Source: Mastigocoleus testarum BC008 (GTDB lineage: Bacteria; Cyanobacteriota; Cyanobacteriia; Cyanobacteriales; Nostocaceae). From it: DNA of 64,000 nt. A model generated the notes under the pieces. That model did not search any database. It was not told the DNA's origin and worked only from the letters and a program-made list of their open reading frames with translations. The stretch covers positions 52,947 through 116,946 of the forward strand of contig NZ_LMTZ01000101.1 of the NCBI RefSeq assembly GCF_001456025.1. The letters are read 5' to 3'. The position numbers and the translations under genes were made by a program. Below are positions 29,801-38,658 of this stretch, piece after piece (position 1 is the first letter of the stretch; every line of letters starts with the position of its first letter).

Positions 29801-31544
29801 AAAAAAAGGAGAACGGTTTAGCAAATTAGGTGAAGATATCTATACGATTAATCCATTTGCAACTGAAGACTATGATATCTTACTTAAGGAATTAGTATCA
29901 TCAGACCAAAAACTCGAAACTATTGGTTATTTTTGGAGCTTAAGTCCTCATAAAACAAATCAATTAGAAAATTATCTAGATTATCTAGAATTTAACAGCT
30001 TATTATTCTTAGCGCAAAGCCTTAGTAAGTTAAAAATGAGTGATAGCTTACAACTTTGGGTCATATCAAACAACATCCAAGATGTTAATGGTAATGAAAA
30101 ACTCGATCCTGAGAAAGCAGCAATATTAGGCTTATGTAAAGTAATTCCGCAAGAATATCCCAATATTAGCTGTCGATGTATTGATATTGCTTTAAGTAAT
30201 AATATAGACGCAAATAAGGCAGAAGAAAGAGAAGAAAATTATGAATATGAAAGTCATATTGTTGAAACACTTTTGGATGAGTTAACCTCTGTATCCTCAG
30301 ATAATGTAATTGCTTATCGCGATCGCTACCGTTGGGTACAAACATTTGAACCAGTTCACCTGGAGTCAGTAGCTGAAGACAAAATGCCTTTAAGAAAACA
30401 AGGTACTTACCTGTTTACTGGTGGATTCGAAAGTATTGAAGTTGTGGTTGCAGAGTACTTTGCAAAAAATTTCCAAGCAAAACTCATATTTATTGAGGAT
30501 TCTGCATTCCCAGAAAAAGATGATTTCTCACAATGGCTTGAAACTCATGCTCAAGATGATGAAGTGAGTTGCAAAATCCAACGATTGCTAGCATTGGAAA
30601 ATAATGGTGCAAAAATTTTAGTATTGCGTGCAGATAAAACTAATTATGAGCAAATGTATCAAAGCCTTGCATCTGAAAATATTGGACAGATTAACGGAGT
30701 AATTTGTTCAACTGGAATAAAGCGCGAACATATATTTGCTTCCATTCCAGAAGTTACAAAAATCGAACTAGAAAATATATTAAAATCGCAACATCGTAAA
30801 ATTTCAGTACTGGAACAAGTATTAGAGAATATAAACTTAGATTTTTGTATAGTTTTTTCTTCTTTATCTTCTATTTTAGGAGGATTTGGGTTAGGTTTGT
30901 ATTCAGCAAGCAATCAATTCATAGATACTTCTATTAACAGACACAACCGGAATAATTGCCTACCTTGGTACATTATAAATTGGGATAAATTACAACTGAA
31001 TGCGAACCAGGAACAAATAACCCTTGAGCAAGTATCTGGGTCAGAATTAGCTATTACCCCAACAGAAACTATAAAAGTATTTAAACGAGTATTTTCTTTA
31101 AAATCAGGTACTCAAATTATTCTTTCAACAGTAGATATTAATCTCAGAAAAAACCAGATATTCAACGGAGATAAGAAGGAAAATTCAAAATCTACTAATC
31201 AATTAAATTCATTTTCACGTTATTCTCGACCTAGCCTTATTAATTCTTACGTTGCTCCGACAAATGATTTGGAAAAACAAATTACGGAAATATGGCAAGA
31301 AGTACTTGGAATTTCAGAAATTGGTATTTACGACAACTTCTATGAGTTAGGAGGAGATTCCCTCAGTGCAACTCAATTAGTTTCTCGATTGCGAACAAAA
31401 TTTCCTGTGGATTTACCACTGCGCGAACTTTTATCATCAGCAATGATACCAGCGAAACAAGCAGAAATGCTTGAGCAAATCCTGTTATCAAAAATTGAAG
31501 AATTATCTGAGGAAGAAGTAGCGCTTCTATTAACTAATTCATAA
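26880..31544 (+). CDS. Modular PKS KS-AT-KR(degenerate)-ACP
   Basis: 1554 residues. KS has C187 (TTCSTS), EAHGTGT and NIGHLNTAAG; AT has GHSIGEY (S635) and HAFHS, so malonyl-CoA is expected. The protein is paralogous to the first PKS over most of its length. Its KR (about 1178-1400) has lost the NADPH-binding glycines: TGGFESIE instead of TGGLGGIG in the sister protein, and the later GVIHAAG segment is GVICSTG; SSLSS and a Tyr (LYSASN) remain. The KR is therefore probably inactive and the beta-ketone kept. ACP Ser lies in LGGDSLSA near 1495, followed by a Glu/Leu-rich C-terminal helix that can dock to the next NRPS. It elongates the beta-Ala unit from the upstream synthetase. The last 50 bases before the next gene are an AT-rich tandem repeat. 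Confidence 0.94.
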   Translation: MEKENNLINSFNDKDEVAIIGMAGRFPDANNVDTFWQNLQNGVESISFFTDKELLSTGLDPKLLSDHQYVKAGTVLEDIELFDASFFGFTPRDAEITDPQHRIFIECVWEALENAGYDSEAYPGQIGLFAGTTVSNYLLSNLYPNQDFIKSADTFQIFIGNDKDHLPTQISYKLNLKGPSINVQTTCSTSLVAVHLACQSLLNGESDIALAGGVSIQVPQKTGYLYQEGSINSPDGHCRAFDAQAQGTVFGSGSGVVVLKRLEDAVVDGDRIHAVIKASAINNDGSLKVGYTAPSVDGQREVILEALALAGVEPETINYIEAHGTGTPLGDPIEITALTQAFRASTDKKGFCAIGSVKTNIGHLNTAAGVTGLIKTVLALKNRQIPPSLHFQKPNPQIDFANSPFYVNNKLSEWKTNDTPRRAGVSSFGIGGTNAHVILEEAPIIEASSLSRPYQLLLLSAKTSTALDTVTLQLGNYLEQNPNIALPDVAYTLQVGRRNFGYRRVVICQELDDAVKSLHSQDPQTILISYRKPVHCQVIFMFSGQGSQYANMGRELYEVEPTFKTHVDICAEILQPHISLDIRSLLYPEKEEIETASKQLQQTSFTQPALFVTEYALAQLFLSWGVRPEATIGHSIGEYVAATIAGVFSLEDALKIVAKRGQLMQQVPTGSMLAVKLPEKDVRLLLDAQILHKKHLQIAVINSPESCVVSGTSDAIAALQKQLLSKEVECRLLHTSHAFHSQMMEPILSAFTEVVKTVKLNPPHIRFISNVTGNWITEEQATNPDYWCRHLRQTVRFSDGISQLIQQFEGVFLEIGPGRTLSTLTRQHLEINTEQQVLTSLRHVKEQQSDVSFLLQTLGRLWLRGVEIDWSEFYTHEHRHRLPLPTYPFERQRYWVDAKSSSSSISKKLTTLDNKQDIADWFYIPSWKRSLLPNLYSTQIESTQETWLFFVDDLGIGEQLINVFKNQNKNVIAVKKGERFSKLGEDIYTINPFATEDYDILLKELVSSDQKLETIGYFWSLSPHKTNQLENYLDYLEFNSLLFLAQSLSKLKMSDSLQLWVISNNIQDVNGNEKLDPEKAAILGLCKVIPQEYPNISCRCIDIALSNNIDANKAEEREENYEYESHIVETLLDELTSVSSDNVIAYRDRYRWVQTFEPVHLESVAEDKMPLRKQGTYLFTGGFESIEVVVAEYFAKNFQAKLIFIEDSAFPEKDDFSQWLETHAQDDEVSCKIQRLLALENNGAKILVLRADKTNYEQMYQSLASENIGQINGVICSTGIKREHIFASIPEVTKIELENILKSQHRKISVLEQVLENINLDFCIVFSSLSSILGGFGLGLYSASNQFIDTSINRHNRNNCLPWYIINWDKLQLNANQEQITLEQVSGSELAITPTETIKVFKRVFSLKSGTQIILSTVDINLRKNQIFNGDKKENSKSTNQLNSFSRYSRPSLINSYVAPTNDLEKQITEIWQEVLGISEIGIYDNFYELGGDSLSATQLVSRLRTKFPVDLPLRELLSSAMIPAKQAEMLEQILLSKIEELSEEEVALLLTNS

Positions 31545-31547
31545 TTA

Positions 31548-31575
31548 ATAATTCATAACTCATAATTCATAACTC
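31548..31575 (+). repeat. 14-bp AT-rich tandem repeat between PKS and terminal NRPS
   Basis: ATAATTCATAACTC occurs twice in a row directly after the PKS stop codon, with further partial copies on both sides. It fills most of the 48-base gap before the terminal NRPS gene. Confidence 0.8.
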
Positions 31576-31592
31576 ATAAACAACTATTAGCT

Positions 31593-34500
31593 ATGAATAA
31601 AAAATACTCTAATTTATCACCAGCCAAAAAAGCCCTTTTAGAAAAATGGAAGGGAGGAAAGCTTCAAGCTGATATTATTCCCAAGCGTCAGGACTGTGAA
31701 AATATTCCTTTATCTTTTTCCCAGCAAAGATTGTGGTTTATTGACCAGCTTTATCACGGGAGTCCTTTCTATAATATTCCTATTGCTTTTCATATACAAG
31801 GACATCTTAATATTGCAGAACTTGAGCAAAGCTTGAACGAAATTCTCAAGCGTCATGAAATTTTGCGGACAAATTTTACCCTTGTAAATGGAGAACCAGT
31901 ACAAGAAATTGCTCCTGAATTAAATTGGGATTTATCTGTTATTAACCTTGAAAATTTGTCTGGTAAAGATTGGAAATCGGAGGTTAAACAATTTGCAGCA
32001 GAGTCAGCCAAAAAACCTTTTAATCTAGCTAAAGAACTGCTAGTTAGGGCTACTTTACTACGATTGAGTCAAGAAGAACAGGTTTTGCTCGTGACTATGC
32101 ACCACATTATCACCGATGGATGGTCTTGGGGTGTGTTTCTGCACGAACTGTCAACGCTGTATGCTGCTTTCTCTACAAATCAACCTTCCCCCTTACCCGA
32201 ACTCCCAATTCAGTATGCAGATTTTGCAGTTTGGCAGCGCGATCGCATCCAGGGTGAACTTCTCACAACCCAATTAAATTATTGGAAGCAACAACTTAAG
32301 GGTGAGTTACCCGTACTTCAGTTACCTACAGACTGTCCACGACCTAATGCTACTAGTTTCAGTGGTGCCAAGCAATACTTAAAGTTCTCAGCATCCCTGA
32401 CTAATGCACTCAGACAATTAAGTCAGCGAGAAGATAGCACTCTTTTTATGAGTTTGCTGGCAGCATTTAACATATTGCTATACCGCTACACAGATCAAGA
32501 AGACATCTCGATCGGTTCTCCAATTGCTAACCGCAACCGCGCAGAGTTGGAAGGAATGTTGGGTTTATTTGTTAATACTTTGGTATTACGTAATGACCTC
32601 AGTGGTAATCCTAGTTTCTGCGAACTTTTACATCGAGTACGTGAGGTGACTCTCGATGCTTATGCACATCAGGATTTGCCTTTTGAGATGCTTGTAGAAG
32701 AATTACAACCCGAACGGGACTTGAGCAGAAACCCACTTTATGAGGTTATGTTTGTATTGCAAAATACTCCAACTTCCGTGCATGAAGTCTCTGAATTAAC
32801 CTTGCGTACTTTGGAGTTTGATAGCGGTACAGCTCAATTAGATATTTTCCTGTCCATGTCTGAATCCGAAGAGGGATTAACAGGTTGTTTGGAGTACAAT
32901 ACGGATATTTTTGATTCAACAACAATAACCCAATTTATCAGTAATTTCCAAACTTTATTAGAAAATATAGTTGTAAATCCACAACAGCGTCTGAGTGAAT
33001 TGTCACTATTAACTGCTACCGAGCAAGAACAACTATTATTTAAGTTGAATCAAACTCGTGCAGATTATCCTCAAGACGCAACTCTACATCAATTATTTGA
33101 GCAGCAAGTCGAGCAAACTCCTGACTCTTTAGCATTAGTTAGCGAATCTGAGGAATTAACTTATCGTCAGCTTAACCATAGAATTAATCAACTTGTACAT
33201 TACTTACAAAAACAGGGAGTAACGAAAGAAACACTGGTTGCTCTATGTCTGGAACGCGACCTAGATATGGTAGTGGGAATTTTAGCTATTCTGAAAGCTG
33301 GTGGTGCATATATTCCCCTTGACCCCAGTTATCCAGTGGAACGTTTAAATTTCATGCTTGCTGATTCCCAAGCATCATTGTTAATTACCAAGGAAGAGAT
33401 ATTAGGAAAACTATCGTTATCTTCAGCTAAAACTATTTGCTTAGATGTTCACAAAGACGAAATTGCTGAGGAAAGTTCAGAAAACCCCATTAACATCTCT
33501 TCATCTGATAATCTTGCCTATATTATCTACACTTCTGGTTCCACTGGAACACCTAAAGGCGTTCTTGGCACTCATGGCGGTACAGTAAACGGCTTACACT
33601 GGTTATGGAAGACATATCCTTTTACCCAAGGAGAAGTTTGTTGTCAGAAAACAGCTATTAGCTTTGTAGATTCAGTTTGGGAAATTTTTGCTCCTTTACT
33701 TCAAGGAGTTCCTACAGTAATCATCAGCAATGCAACTATACTAGACTCGCAATTATTTATAGAAACTCTAGCCGATCGCAAAGTTACTCGTATTGTACTT
33801 GTACCTTCATTACTGCGCTTACTTCTTGACAACTACAGCCATATTATTAAAAAATTATCCCAACTAAAACTTTGGATAACTAGTGGAGAAGCACTATCTG
33901 TTGATTTAGTTAGAACTTTCCAAGAACTGATACCAGAAGCAAAACTCATCAACCTTTACGGTTCATCGGAAGTTTCCGCTAACGCTACTTACTACGACAC
34001 CAGTTTATTACCAAATCAAGCGCACAGTGTTCCAATCGGTCGTCCGATTGATAATACTCAAATTTATGTATTAAATCGAGATTTACAACCAACACCTGTG
34101 GGGATAGTTGGTGAGCTTTATGTTGGTGGTGATGGGTTAGCAAAGGGTTATTTACATCGTCCAGAATTAACTCAGGAAAGATTTATCAGTAACCCCTTTA
34201 TTACAGGAAATAAAATTTATAAAACAGGCGATTTGGTTAGATATCTTAAAGATGGAAATATTGAATACCTGGGTCGCAGTGATGAACAAATAAAAATCAG
34301 AGGTTTTCGAGTAGAATTAGGTGAAATTGCTACAGTGATTACACAGCATCAAGATGTGCAAGAATCGGTTGTAATTGCCAGAAATGATAATCAAGAAAAT
34401 CAGTGTTTGATTGCTTATATTTTAACAGAGAATAAAGATATAGCTACACAACTGTTGCCCTATTTGCAACAGAAATTGCCAAATTATATGCTACCGTTTG

Positions 34501-35690
34501 CTTTTGTTGTACTGGATGCTCTTCCACTGACACCTAATGGTAAAGTAGACAAACGTGCGCTACCAAATAATGGAATTATTCGACAAAACACTAATAAATC
34601 ATTTGTTGCTCCCCGAAATTTTACGGAATTAGCTTTAGTAAAAATTTGGGGAAATCTTCTCAATACTAGTCTGATCGGAGTGACAGACAACTTTTTTGAC
34701 TTGGGCGGTCACTCCTTTTTAGCTGTCCGGTTAATCGCTCAAATTCAAGACAGATTTAGGCATAATCTTCCACTATCTACTCTTTTTGAAAATCCCACAA
34801 TTGAAGAACTAGCAATCATTGTTAGTCAGCCATTCCGCCAAAATTCTGCTTCTCATCTAGTAGCAATAAACTCTTCTGGTTCCAAGATACCTTTCTTCTG
34901 TATACATGGTGCTGGTGGAGGTATTAGTAAATACTTTAATTTATCCAGAAGACTTGGTGAAGATTATCCATTTTATGCTTTAGAAGATAATGTAGAACAA
35001 GACAAACCAGAAATTACTTCAGTAGAAGAGACAGCAACTCGCTACTTACAAGAAATCCGTAAAGTACAACCAAATGGTCCTTATCTTTTAGGGGGTCATT
35101 GTTACGGTGGTGTACTTGCTTTTGAAATGGCACAGCAACTACAAAAGCAGGGTCAAACTGTAGGTTTAGTAGTTGTTATCGATGCCATATTACCAGAACA
35201 AAGCATTGAAACTACAAATGATGACGATGCGAAATTCTTGCTCCGCATAGCTGAATCAATAAAAACTGATAGTAATATAGACTTCTCAGTACCTTTTGAA
35301 GAACTTCGAGATTTACCATTAACTGAACAACTTAATTTAATTAATAAAAAGGCAAATTTCATCTTCAGTGATGCCGAGATTCAAGATTTTCTCCGTTATT
35401 ACAAACTTTTCAAAGCTCATGTTCAAGCGATGCGAAATTATGCTCCCCAGGTTTATCCTCATTCCATAACTCTATTTCGAGCGTCGGAGGAAATAGTTCA
35501 TGACTTTGATAATCCAGAATGGTACACTAACGACTCCTTACTAGGCTGGGGTAAATGTTGCAATCAACCAATTCAACTTATTGATGTCCCTGGAGACCAT
35601 TTCTCGATTTTCGTTGAACCTCATATTCAAGAACTAGCTAAAAAACTGAGAATTTGTATTGATAACGCTGTTTGCAATTTAAATAAATAA
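31593..35690 (+). CDS. Terminal NRPS C-A(beta-Ala-like)-PCP-TE with Cys-type thioesterase
   Basis: 1365 residues. An N-terminal helical stretch of about 35 residues precedes a C domain with intact HHIITDG (near 170). The A domain (about 500-985) has the same unusual cores as the interrupted one upstream (FVDSVWEIF, LYGSSEV); pocket V-D-W-V-I-S-L-A-N-K is one residue from the beta-alanine code VDWVISLADK. PCP Ser in GGHSFL near 1041. The C-terminal alpha/beta-hydrolase TE runs from about 1095: oxyanion loop IHGAGGG, nucleophile elbow GGHCYGG with C1170 where Ser is usual, D1197 (VIDA) and H1336 (GDHFSIF). The protein ends the assembly line. Cys-nucleophile TEs in other pathways often form strained rings or perform unusual release, so simple hydrolysis should not be assumed. 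The stop TAA overlaps an in-frame ATG of the next gene. Confidence 0.94.
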   Translation: MNKKYSNLSPAKKALLEKWKGGKLQADIIPKRQDCENIPLSFSQQRLWFIDQLYHGSPFYNIPIAFHIQGHLNIAELEQSLNEILKRHEILRTNFTLVNGEPVQEIAPELNWDLSVINLENLSGKDWKSEVKQFAAESAKKPFNLAKELLVRATLLRLSQEEQVLLVTMHHIITDGWSWGVFLHELSTLYAAFSTNQPSPLPELPIQYADFAVWQRDRIQGELLTTQLNYWKQQLKGELPVLQLPTDCPRPNATSFSGAKQYLKFSASLTNALRQLSQREDSTLFMSLLAAFNILLYRYTDQEDISIGSPIANRNRAELEGMLGLFVNTLVLRNDLSGNPSFCELLHRVREVTLDAYAHQDLPFEMLVEELQPERDLSRNPLYEVMFVLQNTPTSVHEVSELTLRTLEFDSGTAQLDIFLSMSESEEGLTGCLEYNTDIFDSTTITQFISNFQTLLENIVVNPQQRLSELSLLTATEQEQLLFKLNQTRADYPQDATLHQLFEQQVEQTPDSLALVSESEELTYRQLNHRINQLVHYLQKQGVTKETLVALCLERDLDMVVGILAILKAGGAYIPLDPSYPVERLNFMLADSQASLLITKEEILGKLSLSSAKTICLDVHKDEIAEESSENPINISSSDNLAYIIYTSGSTGTPKGVLGTHGGTVNGLHWLWKTYPFTQGEVCCQKTAISFVDSVWEIFAPLLQGVPTVIISNATILDSQLFIETLADRKVTRIVLVPSLLRLLLDNYSHIIKKLSQLKLWITSGEALSVDLVRTFQELIPEAKLINLYGSSEVSANATYYDTSLLPNQAHSVPIGRPIDNTQIYVLNRDLQPTPVGIVGELYVGGDGLAKGYLHRPELTQERFISNPFITGNKIYKTGDLVRYLKDGNIEYLGRSDEQIKIRGFRVELGEIATVITQHQDVQESVVIARNDNQENQCLIAYILTENKDIATQLLPYLQQKLPNYMLPFAFVVLDALPLTPNGKVDKRALPNNGIIRQNTNKSFVAPRNFTELALVKIWGNLLNTSLIGVTDNFFDLGGHSFLAVRLIAQIQDRFRHNLPLSTLFENPTIEELAIIVSQPFRQNSASHLVAINSSGSKIPFFCIHGAGGGISKYFNLSRRLGEDYPFYALEDNVEQDKPEITSVEETATRYLQEIRKVQPNGPYLLGGHCYGGVLAFEMAQQLQKQGQTVGLVVVIDAILPEQSIETTNDDDAKFLLRIAESIKTDSNIDFSVPFEELRDLPLTEQLNLINKKANFIFSDAEIQDFLRYYKLFKAHVQAMRNYAPQVYPHSITLFRASEEIVHDFDNPEWYTNDSLLGWGKCCNQPIQLIDVPGDHFSIFVEPHIQELAKKLRICIDNAVCNLNK

Positions 35691-35701
35691 TGGGAGTAAA
35701 A

Positions 35702-37087
35702 ATGCTTAAGAAACTACCCCCAGGACCCAAAACTCCTTCTTGGTTGATAGCTCTACAATTCAATGCTGACCCCTTTGGCTATATGGATGCTATTTCCAAA
35801 CGTTATGGTGATATCATTACTTTAATGTTTGGTTCTATACCAACAGTTTATGTGAGTAATCCTTTAGGAATAAAGGAGATTTTTACAAACTCCAAAGAAA
35901 TTTCAGCTAGTGGCAAATTAAACCGGGGTTTCGCCTTGATGACGGGAAAACAAGGAGTCCTTCAACTTGATGGAATACGCCACAAACATCGACGCAAGCT
36001 TTTAATGCCTGCTTTTCACGGTGCGCGGATGCAAGCCCACGGGCAACGAATTTGTGACATTACACATAAGGTTATCCAGCAGCAAGCAATTGGTAAGCCT
36101 TTTATTGGCTATCCAAAAATGGAAGATATCACTGTGCGGGTAAGCATAGAAGTTGTGATGGGATTGTCTGAAGGAGATCGCTACAACAGACTCAAGCAAC
36201 TGCTTTCTTTGGCTTTGAAACAGATGTTATCTCCATCGCTAAAGATTGCTCAAAATCTGCCTTTTGGTGGACGAAATTTTGGTCGATGGAGCCCAAAAGG
36301 ATACTTACTTTACCTGCGCCGAGAACTTTTTGATTTGCTCTATACCGAAGTTCAAGAGCGTCGCCAGCAAACACAAAACTTAGGAACTGATATTCTCTCG
36401 GAGCTATTATTGGCAAAGGATGAATTAGGTAATTCTTTAACCGATGAAGAAGTGCGAGACTTATTAATTTCACCTCTGTTTGCAGCCCAGGATGCTTCCT
36501 CAACAGCACTTGCTTGGTCTTTATACTGGATTCACCGTTTCCCTCATGTTCGCGATCGCCTACTTTCCGAAATCGATAGTCTTGGTGAAAACCAAGATCC
36601 CATGAGCATTTTTGCACTACCGTATTTAAGTGCTGTTTGTAACGAAGCTTTGCGAATTTACCCAACTCAGTTATTTACATTTCCTAGATTAGTAGAATCG
36701 ACCGTTAAGATTATGGGTTACGAGTTAAACCCCGGTACAATACTTATTGGTAATATTTACTCAACACATCAGCATGAAGATTTGTATCCAGAGCCAAAAG
36801 AATTTCAGCCAGAACGCTTTTTGAAAAAACAATATTCTCCCTACGAATTTCTACCCTTTGGTGGTGGTTCTCGCATGTGTATTGGCGGAACTTTTGCCCT
36901 ATTTGAAATGAAACTAGTATTAGCAACTATTCTTTCACGTTATGAATTAGAGCTAGTCAGTAATCGCCCAGAACGTCCTAAATTTGGAGGTCTAATTTCT
37001 TACCCTGCTAGCGGTGTGAGGGTGCTCATACGTGGACTGCGTCAACGTAAAGGACAGTCACAAGCATCGATTGTTGGCTCAGTTTAA
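35702..37087 (+). CDS. Cytochrome P450, CYP110-like (first of a tandem pair)
   Basis: About 460 residues. Heme-thiolate segment FGGGSRMCIGG, K-helix NEALR (ExxR) and I-helix AAQDASST are present, and the N-terminal PPGPK proline hinge follows the start directly. I chose ATG 35702 because GGGAG sits five bases upstream; an earlier ATG at 35690 overlaps the TE stop codon (TAATG) and would add four residues. CYP110 enzymes of cyanobacteria hydroxylate fatty acids, alkanes and other lipophilic compounds. In this position it probably tailors the product, perhaps its acyl tail. No membrane anchor is seen. Family is clear from sequence; subfamily and substrate are inference. Confidence 0.9.
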   Translation: MLKKLPPGPKTPSWLIALQFNADPFGYMDAISKRYGDIITLMFGSIPTVYVSNPLGIKEIFTNSKEISASGKLNRGFALMTGKQGVLQLDGIRHKHRRKLLMPAFHGARMQAHGQRICDITHKVIQQQAIGKPFIGYPKMEDITVRVSIEVVMGLSEGDRYNRLKQLLSLALKQMLSPSLKIAQNLPFGGRNFGRWSPKGYLLYLRRELFDLLYTEVQERRQQTQNLGTDILSELLLAKDELGNSLTDEEVRDLLISPLFAAQDASSTALAWSLYWIHRFPHVRDRLLSEIDSLGENQDPMSIFALPYLSAVCNEALRIYPTQLFTFPRLVESTVKIMGYELNPGTILIGNIYSTHQHEDLYPEPKEFQPERFLKKQYSPYEFLPFGGGSRMCIGGTFALFEMKLVLATILSRYELELVSNRPERPKFGGLISYPASGVRVLIRGLRQRKGQSQASIVGSV

Positions 37088-37123
37088 CTCCTATCTATCA
37101 TTAACGTTTATCAGAAAATACTA

Positions 37124-38491
37124 ATGAAACTACCTAATGGACCAAAAATTTCTCCCAGATTGCTCAATCATCAATTTAAGACTAACCCGCTTGGCTTCAT
37201 GGACGCTATGGGCGATCGCTATGGTGATATTTTCACCATTATGACCGATTCTGCTCCTCTAGTAATAATTAGCAACCCAGAAGGAATGAAGCAAATTTTT
37301 TCCAATGCCAAAGAGATTACAGCTTCTGGGAAGTTGAATCAACATTCGGCATCAATAGTTGGAAGTAACGGGTTGCTCGCATTAGATGGGTTACGCCATA
37401 GAAATCGTCGTAAGTTGTTGATGTCACCTATGAGCGAAACTCGGACACAAGCGTACGGACAGCGTATCTGTAGAGTAACAGAAAAAGTCATGAATCAATT
37501 GACCATAGGTAAATCTTTTCTTGCTTACCCAATAATGCAAAAGATTACCTTAGAAGTAGTTTTACCAGCATTGTTTGGTTTGCACGAGGGAGAGCGTTAC
37601 GAACGATTTCAACAACTGTTTTCTAATTTGATTAGTTATGCTAGATCTCGTTGGCTAAATATATCTCTTTCCTATCCAGTTCTAAAAAAAGATTTGGGTC
37701 GCTGGAGTCCTTGGGGATATTGGCTTCATCTACAAAGACAATTTGACAAACTACTCCACGCAGAAATAGAAACACGTCGTCAAAAATTAGACTCTTTTAG
37801 TACTGACGTATTGTCAAAATTGATGTTTGCTTGTGATGAAACAGGTCAACCAATGACCTACGAATATATACGAGATTTGTTTCCATCATTACTATTTGGC
37901 GGTCAAGATGCGTCAGCAACTGCTATAAGTTGGTCTTTGTACTGGATTCATAGTACGCCTGGTGTTCGCGATCGCGTTTTAGAAGAACTGGATAGCCTTG
38001 GTGAGTCTCCAGAGCCTGAAGATATTATCACATTACCCTACCTGAGTGCGGTTTGTAACGAATCTCTACGGATTTATCCAACCCAGGTTGTTACATTTCC
38101 ACGACTTGTAGAATCATCAATTGAAATAATGGGTTATAAATTGGAGCCAGGTACAGTAGTAAGAGGGTGTATATATTTAACTCATCAACGAGAGGACTTA
38201 TATCCACAACCGCAACAATTCAAACCAGAGCGCTTTTTAGAAAAACAATATTCTCCCTATGAATTTCTACCATTTGGCGGTGGTGTTCGTCGTTGTCCGG
38301 GTGAGCTATTAGCACTTTTTGAAATGAAACTAGTATTAGCGACTATTCTCTCACGCTATCAATTAGCTTTAGCACATCAAAAAGTAGAAAAACCATTAGC
38401 CAGAGGTGTTAACTATCCTCCTGCTAGTGGCTTGAAAATGTTAATGCTTGGTCAGCGAGCGCCTACGCCAAGAGCGACTGCAACAGTTTGA
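37124..38491 (+). CDS. Cytochrome P450, CYP110-like (second of a tandem pair)
   Basis: 455 residues, a paralogue of the preceding P450 with the same N-terminal GPK hinge, LxLDGLRHRNRRKLL segment, I-helix GGQDASAT, NESLR (ExxR) and heme motif FGGGVRRCPGE. The last 45 residues differ. It starts 36 bases after the first P450, so the two are probably co-transcribed and came from a tandem duplication. Two copies suggest two oxidations on the product, or one site with different stereo- or regiochemistry. No ferredoxin reductase gene is adjacent; the Suc_Fer-like protein immediately downstream is a possible, unproven electron donor. Confidence 0.9.
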   Translation: MKLPNGPKISPRLLNHQFKTNPLGFMDAMGDRYGDIFTIMTDSAPLVIISNPEGMKQIFSNAKEITASGKLNQHSASIVGSNGLLALDGLRHRNRRKLLMSPMSETRTQAYGQRICRVTEKVMNQLTIGKSFLAYPIMQKITLEVVLPALFGLHEGERYERFQQLFSNLISYARSRWLNISLSYPVLKKDLGRWSPWGYWLHLQRQFDKLLHAEIETRRQKLDSFSTDVLSKLMFACDETGQPMTYEYIRDLFPSLLFGGQDASATAISWSLYWIHSTPGVRDRVLEELDSLGESPEPEDIITLPYLSAVCNESLRIYPTQVVTFPRLVESSIEIMGYKLEPGTVVRGCIYLTHQREDLYPQPQQFKPERFLEKQYSPYEFLPFGGGVRRCPGELLALFEMKLVLATILSRYQLALAHQKVEKPLARGVNYPPASGLKMLMLGQRAPTPRATATV

Positions 38492-38658
38492 GTTTAGTTC
38501 TACTTAGCACAAAGAACCAGAAGTTTGACTAAGCTTATCCTACTTACTTAGTATCAGGCTGAATAAATTTTACTGTTAAACCATTTTAATGGATTTTAAC
38601 CATAAGACCAAAATTGGGTTTATGGCTGGTAATACTTAAGTTAAGCAAATTCACAAAT

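Noticed and set aside
36192..36665. 157-codon minus-strand ORF opposite the first P450
   Set aside because: The plus strand encodes conserved P450 motifs including the I-helix and ExxR; the antisense frame has no protein-like pattern.
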